Origin: Ignavibacterium sp037440165
Lineage (GTDB): Bacteria; Bacteroidota; Ignavibacteria; Ignavibacteriales; Ignavibacteriaceae
Assembly: GCF_037440165.1 (NCBI RefSeq)
Contig: NZ_JBBIUQ010000006.1
Location: 62,001-126,000 of the forward strand
Direction of reading: 5' to 3'
Length of the DNA stretch: 64,000 nt
The translations under genes were made by a program, and so were the position numbers. The notes beneath the pieces were generated by a model, which was not told the origin of the DNA, made no database searches, and saw only the letters and a program-made list of their open reading frames with translations. Shown in pieces: positions 63,501 through 64,000 of this stretch. Numbering within the stretch: the first letter of the stretch is position 1; each line of letters opens with the position of its first letter.

Positions 63501-64000
63501 CATCTGTCTTGACCGAATCGAATCCACGATTAACATCTTCACCGCCTAAATTACTGATTTGAACAGCGTTGCCAACATCAGTTCCTGGATAACCAAGATA
63601 TGACAAGCCTGTTGTGGTTGTCAGAGGATTAGTTCCAGTTCCGCTATGAGATGACCAGCCATTACTAGTAAGTAATCCACTAAATTCAAAATTTTCAATG
63701 AGTAAAGGTTGTTCAATGTTGAAATTGAGCGACAGGACTTCCTCAGGTAATCCTGTTACACTGTTCCATCCATAAACTCTTGTGTAAGGTACTGTTGATG
63801 TTTTCCAGCTCAAATTAAAATATGTTCCAATGAATGATAAAGCTGAAGTCTGAAAACGAAATCTGGATAATCTTTTACTTTCTCCGGCCAAGATCACTCC
63901 ATTTGAACCGGGAAGATTTGAAGAAGTTCTGATAATGTTACTGCTTGTCAATAATGCAGAAGGAGGTAGTGCAGTGGAAGGGAAGTCAGTATAATCAGTT
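60520..64000 (-). CDS. Large secreted lectin-like surface protein with T9SS domain, copy 2 (5' end outside window)
   Basis: The reading frame is open to the window edge. Its visible roughly 1160 residues appear identical to the protein encoded at 42180-45905: two laminin-G-like segments, Ig/FN3-like parts, the GWNLVSVPG/GWNLIGGYE pair, FELPPVPF and the QNYPNPFNPTTTIEF sorting domain. An internal TTG near 63951 should not be taken as the start; by analogy the true start lies about 245 bases beyond the window. Different sequence downstream of the stop codon shows that this is a separate locus. Confidence 0.88.
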   Translation of the reverse strand, partial: TDYTDFPSTALPPSALLTSSNIIRTSSNLPGSNGVILAGESKRLSRFRFQTSALSFIGTYFNLSWKTSTVPYTRVYGWNSVTGLPEEVLSLNFNIEQPLLIENFEFSGLLTSNGWSSHSGTGTNPLTTTTGLSYLGYPGTDVGNAVQISNLGGEDVNRGFDSVKTDGASVYYSFLVNVNEAASNKSGDYFIHIGDRASPTSFTSFSARMFARVVSDQINFGLSNTSTVTYGTTNFSKNQTYLIVVKYTINIAGNDTTKFWVFSSGVPQSEDQAGTPELVNSATPGQNNIDALGLRQGSSINSPSVIVDGIRIGRAWEDILTLPSGPQLLATPSTLSGFTYFVGSGPSASQSYNLSGSDLNPPAGNITVTAPTNYEVSINNSTFTNSVLVPYSGGSLTLTPIYVRLKTGLAGGVYNGEVITNSGGGANDAIVTCNGNVVKPEPTNHVSNFTGTLANPSYYYINLSWTDATGGTEPDGYLIRASSVAFDSIQTPADGIPVTNSTFNQNVDQGVQTATFGLNSGTTYYFKIFPYSNSGSLIDYKIDGTIPQFSIATANLPVLPITDDFNYVVGTLLTQNGWVAHSGAGVNSVTIVDTNLSYLGYVNSGIGKAVYLTNNGEDLNRAFETTSSGSLYTSFLVSVDSAQNAGDYFFHLGPENTTTLFFGKVFVKKDSLSGNLAFGIAKRNNSDVVYTSPVYNTSTTYLVVIKYEFNSGSSTDDSVRLWINPVLDGNEPPADLSVGDAGTDPLSLAMIALRQGSTASSPKLYYDGLRVANTWLPSGLQTTFQLTASVSNGWNLVSVPGQHPVDQNVLTWWPGKDPSANVFKYQGGYQTVTTVQPGIGYWMKHSGDNTYNTGDEWPAGGILIAPHDPLNAAAGWNLIGGYEFLAPVSALTTNPSGLIQGLVYGYTAGGGYQVASNLVPGFGYWLKLSAAGQINVNPGPTASLKLADFIPDDFGKIIITDNAGKSYTLYVAQGKQANKTSLDFFELPPVPFTDMFDVRYSSGRFVEELASAKTIQMQGVEYPVRVRVEGMMIRISDETGKAVNERLKNGEEITISNPQISKLNVMGDVIPESYSLEQNYPNPFNPTTTIEFSLPEDVENVRLTIYNALGEKVAELINGKMEAGRYRYQWNASEVSTGLYIYELKTNKFSSVKKMMLLK
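60523..64000. repeat. Long direct repeat, copy 2 (continues past the window)
   Basis: It matches 42183-45660 base for base except for two synonymous changes near the 3' end of the gene. The same orientation and constant 18,340-base offset make the 14.6-kb interval between the copies a potential substrate for deletion or amplification by homologous recombination. Confidence 0.9.

Noticed and set aside
42180..64000. Integrative element inserted at tRNA-Ser
   Set aside because: The adjacent tRNA tail repeats are suggestive, but no integrase, relaxase or phage gene is seen and the array holds only chromosomal-type surface proteins.

Overview
The window looks like chromosome from a free-living Bacteroidota/Chlorobi-group bacterium, most likely class Ignavibacteria. 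The evidence is AT-rich sequence, many secreted proteins ending in the T9SS-type 'QNYPNPFNPST' sorting domain, a DUF2851 protein, a complete mreBCD-PBP2-rodA operon, multihaem cytochromes, and Bacteroidota-like TAnnTTTG promoter elements alongside ordinary TTGACA promoters and visible Shine-Dalgarno sites. The taxon is an inference; no rRNA gene is present.

Layout. 1-26.3 kb is housekeeping: the 3' part of nnr, vanZ-like, tonB, a YdcF-family gene, nusB, an MFS transporter (all +), then a CDF transporter, an aminotransferase and a Sel1-repeat protein (-). Next come a SpoIIE-type phosphatase, pyrG, a TPR protein, purN, purH, mreB-mreC-mreD-mrdA-rodA, pyrF and a DUF2851 gene (+), then a bifunctional-nuclease-family gene and etfA-etfB (-). 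clpS and a SET-domain gene converge at 26.8 kb. 27.5-31.4 kb is a four-gene porin/multihaem-cytochrome operon ending in a strong terminator.

31.5-41.7 kb is a sugar locus. It has a TTGACA promoter with a near-perfect LacI-type operator, a CBM9-like secreted protein, a LacI regulator, a glycoside hydrolase, an ABC sugar importer (binding lipoprotein, two permeases, MalK-like ATPase) and an embedded parvulin-like protein. Three lesions sit close together here: a frameshift in the secreted protein, an in-frame TAA in lacI, and an apparent in-frame fusion of a GH94 phosphorylase N-terminus to a glucoamylase/GH144-like hydrolase core that has lost its signal peptide. The combination suggests a former beta-glucan (perhaps beta-1,2-glucan) utilisation locus that is decaying, although sequence error cannot be excluded.

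At 41.7-42.1 kb two tRNA-Ser genes lie back to back. The second is followed by two perfect 61-bp tandem repeats, each a copy of the last 37 nt of that tRNA with 18 nt inserted in the T-loop.

42.2-64 kb is a minus-strand array of eight large secreted proteins, seven complete and one cut by the window edge. Two are essentially identical copies of a lectin-like protein 18,340 bp apart. Between them are an endonuclease/phosphatase-fold protein, a BNR-repeat protein, a choice-of-anchor-J protein, an M12-like metalloprotease and two paralogous surface proteins. Unrelated N-terminal domains share one of two C-terminal cassettes. One coding sequence contains a 64-bp palindromic repeat inserted in frame inside its sorting domain.
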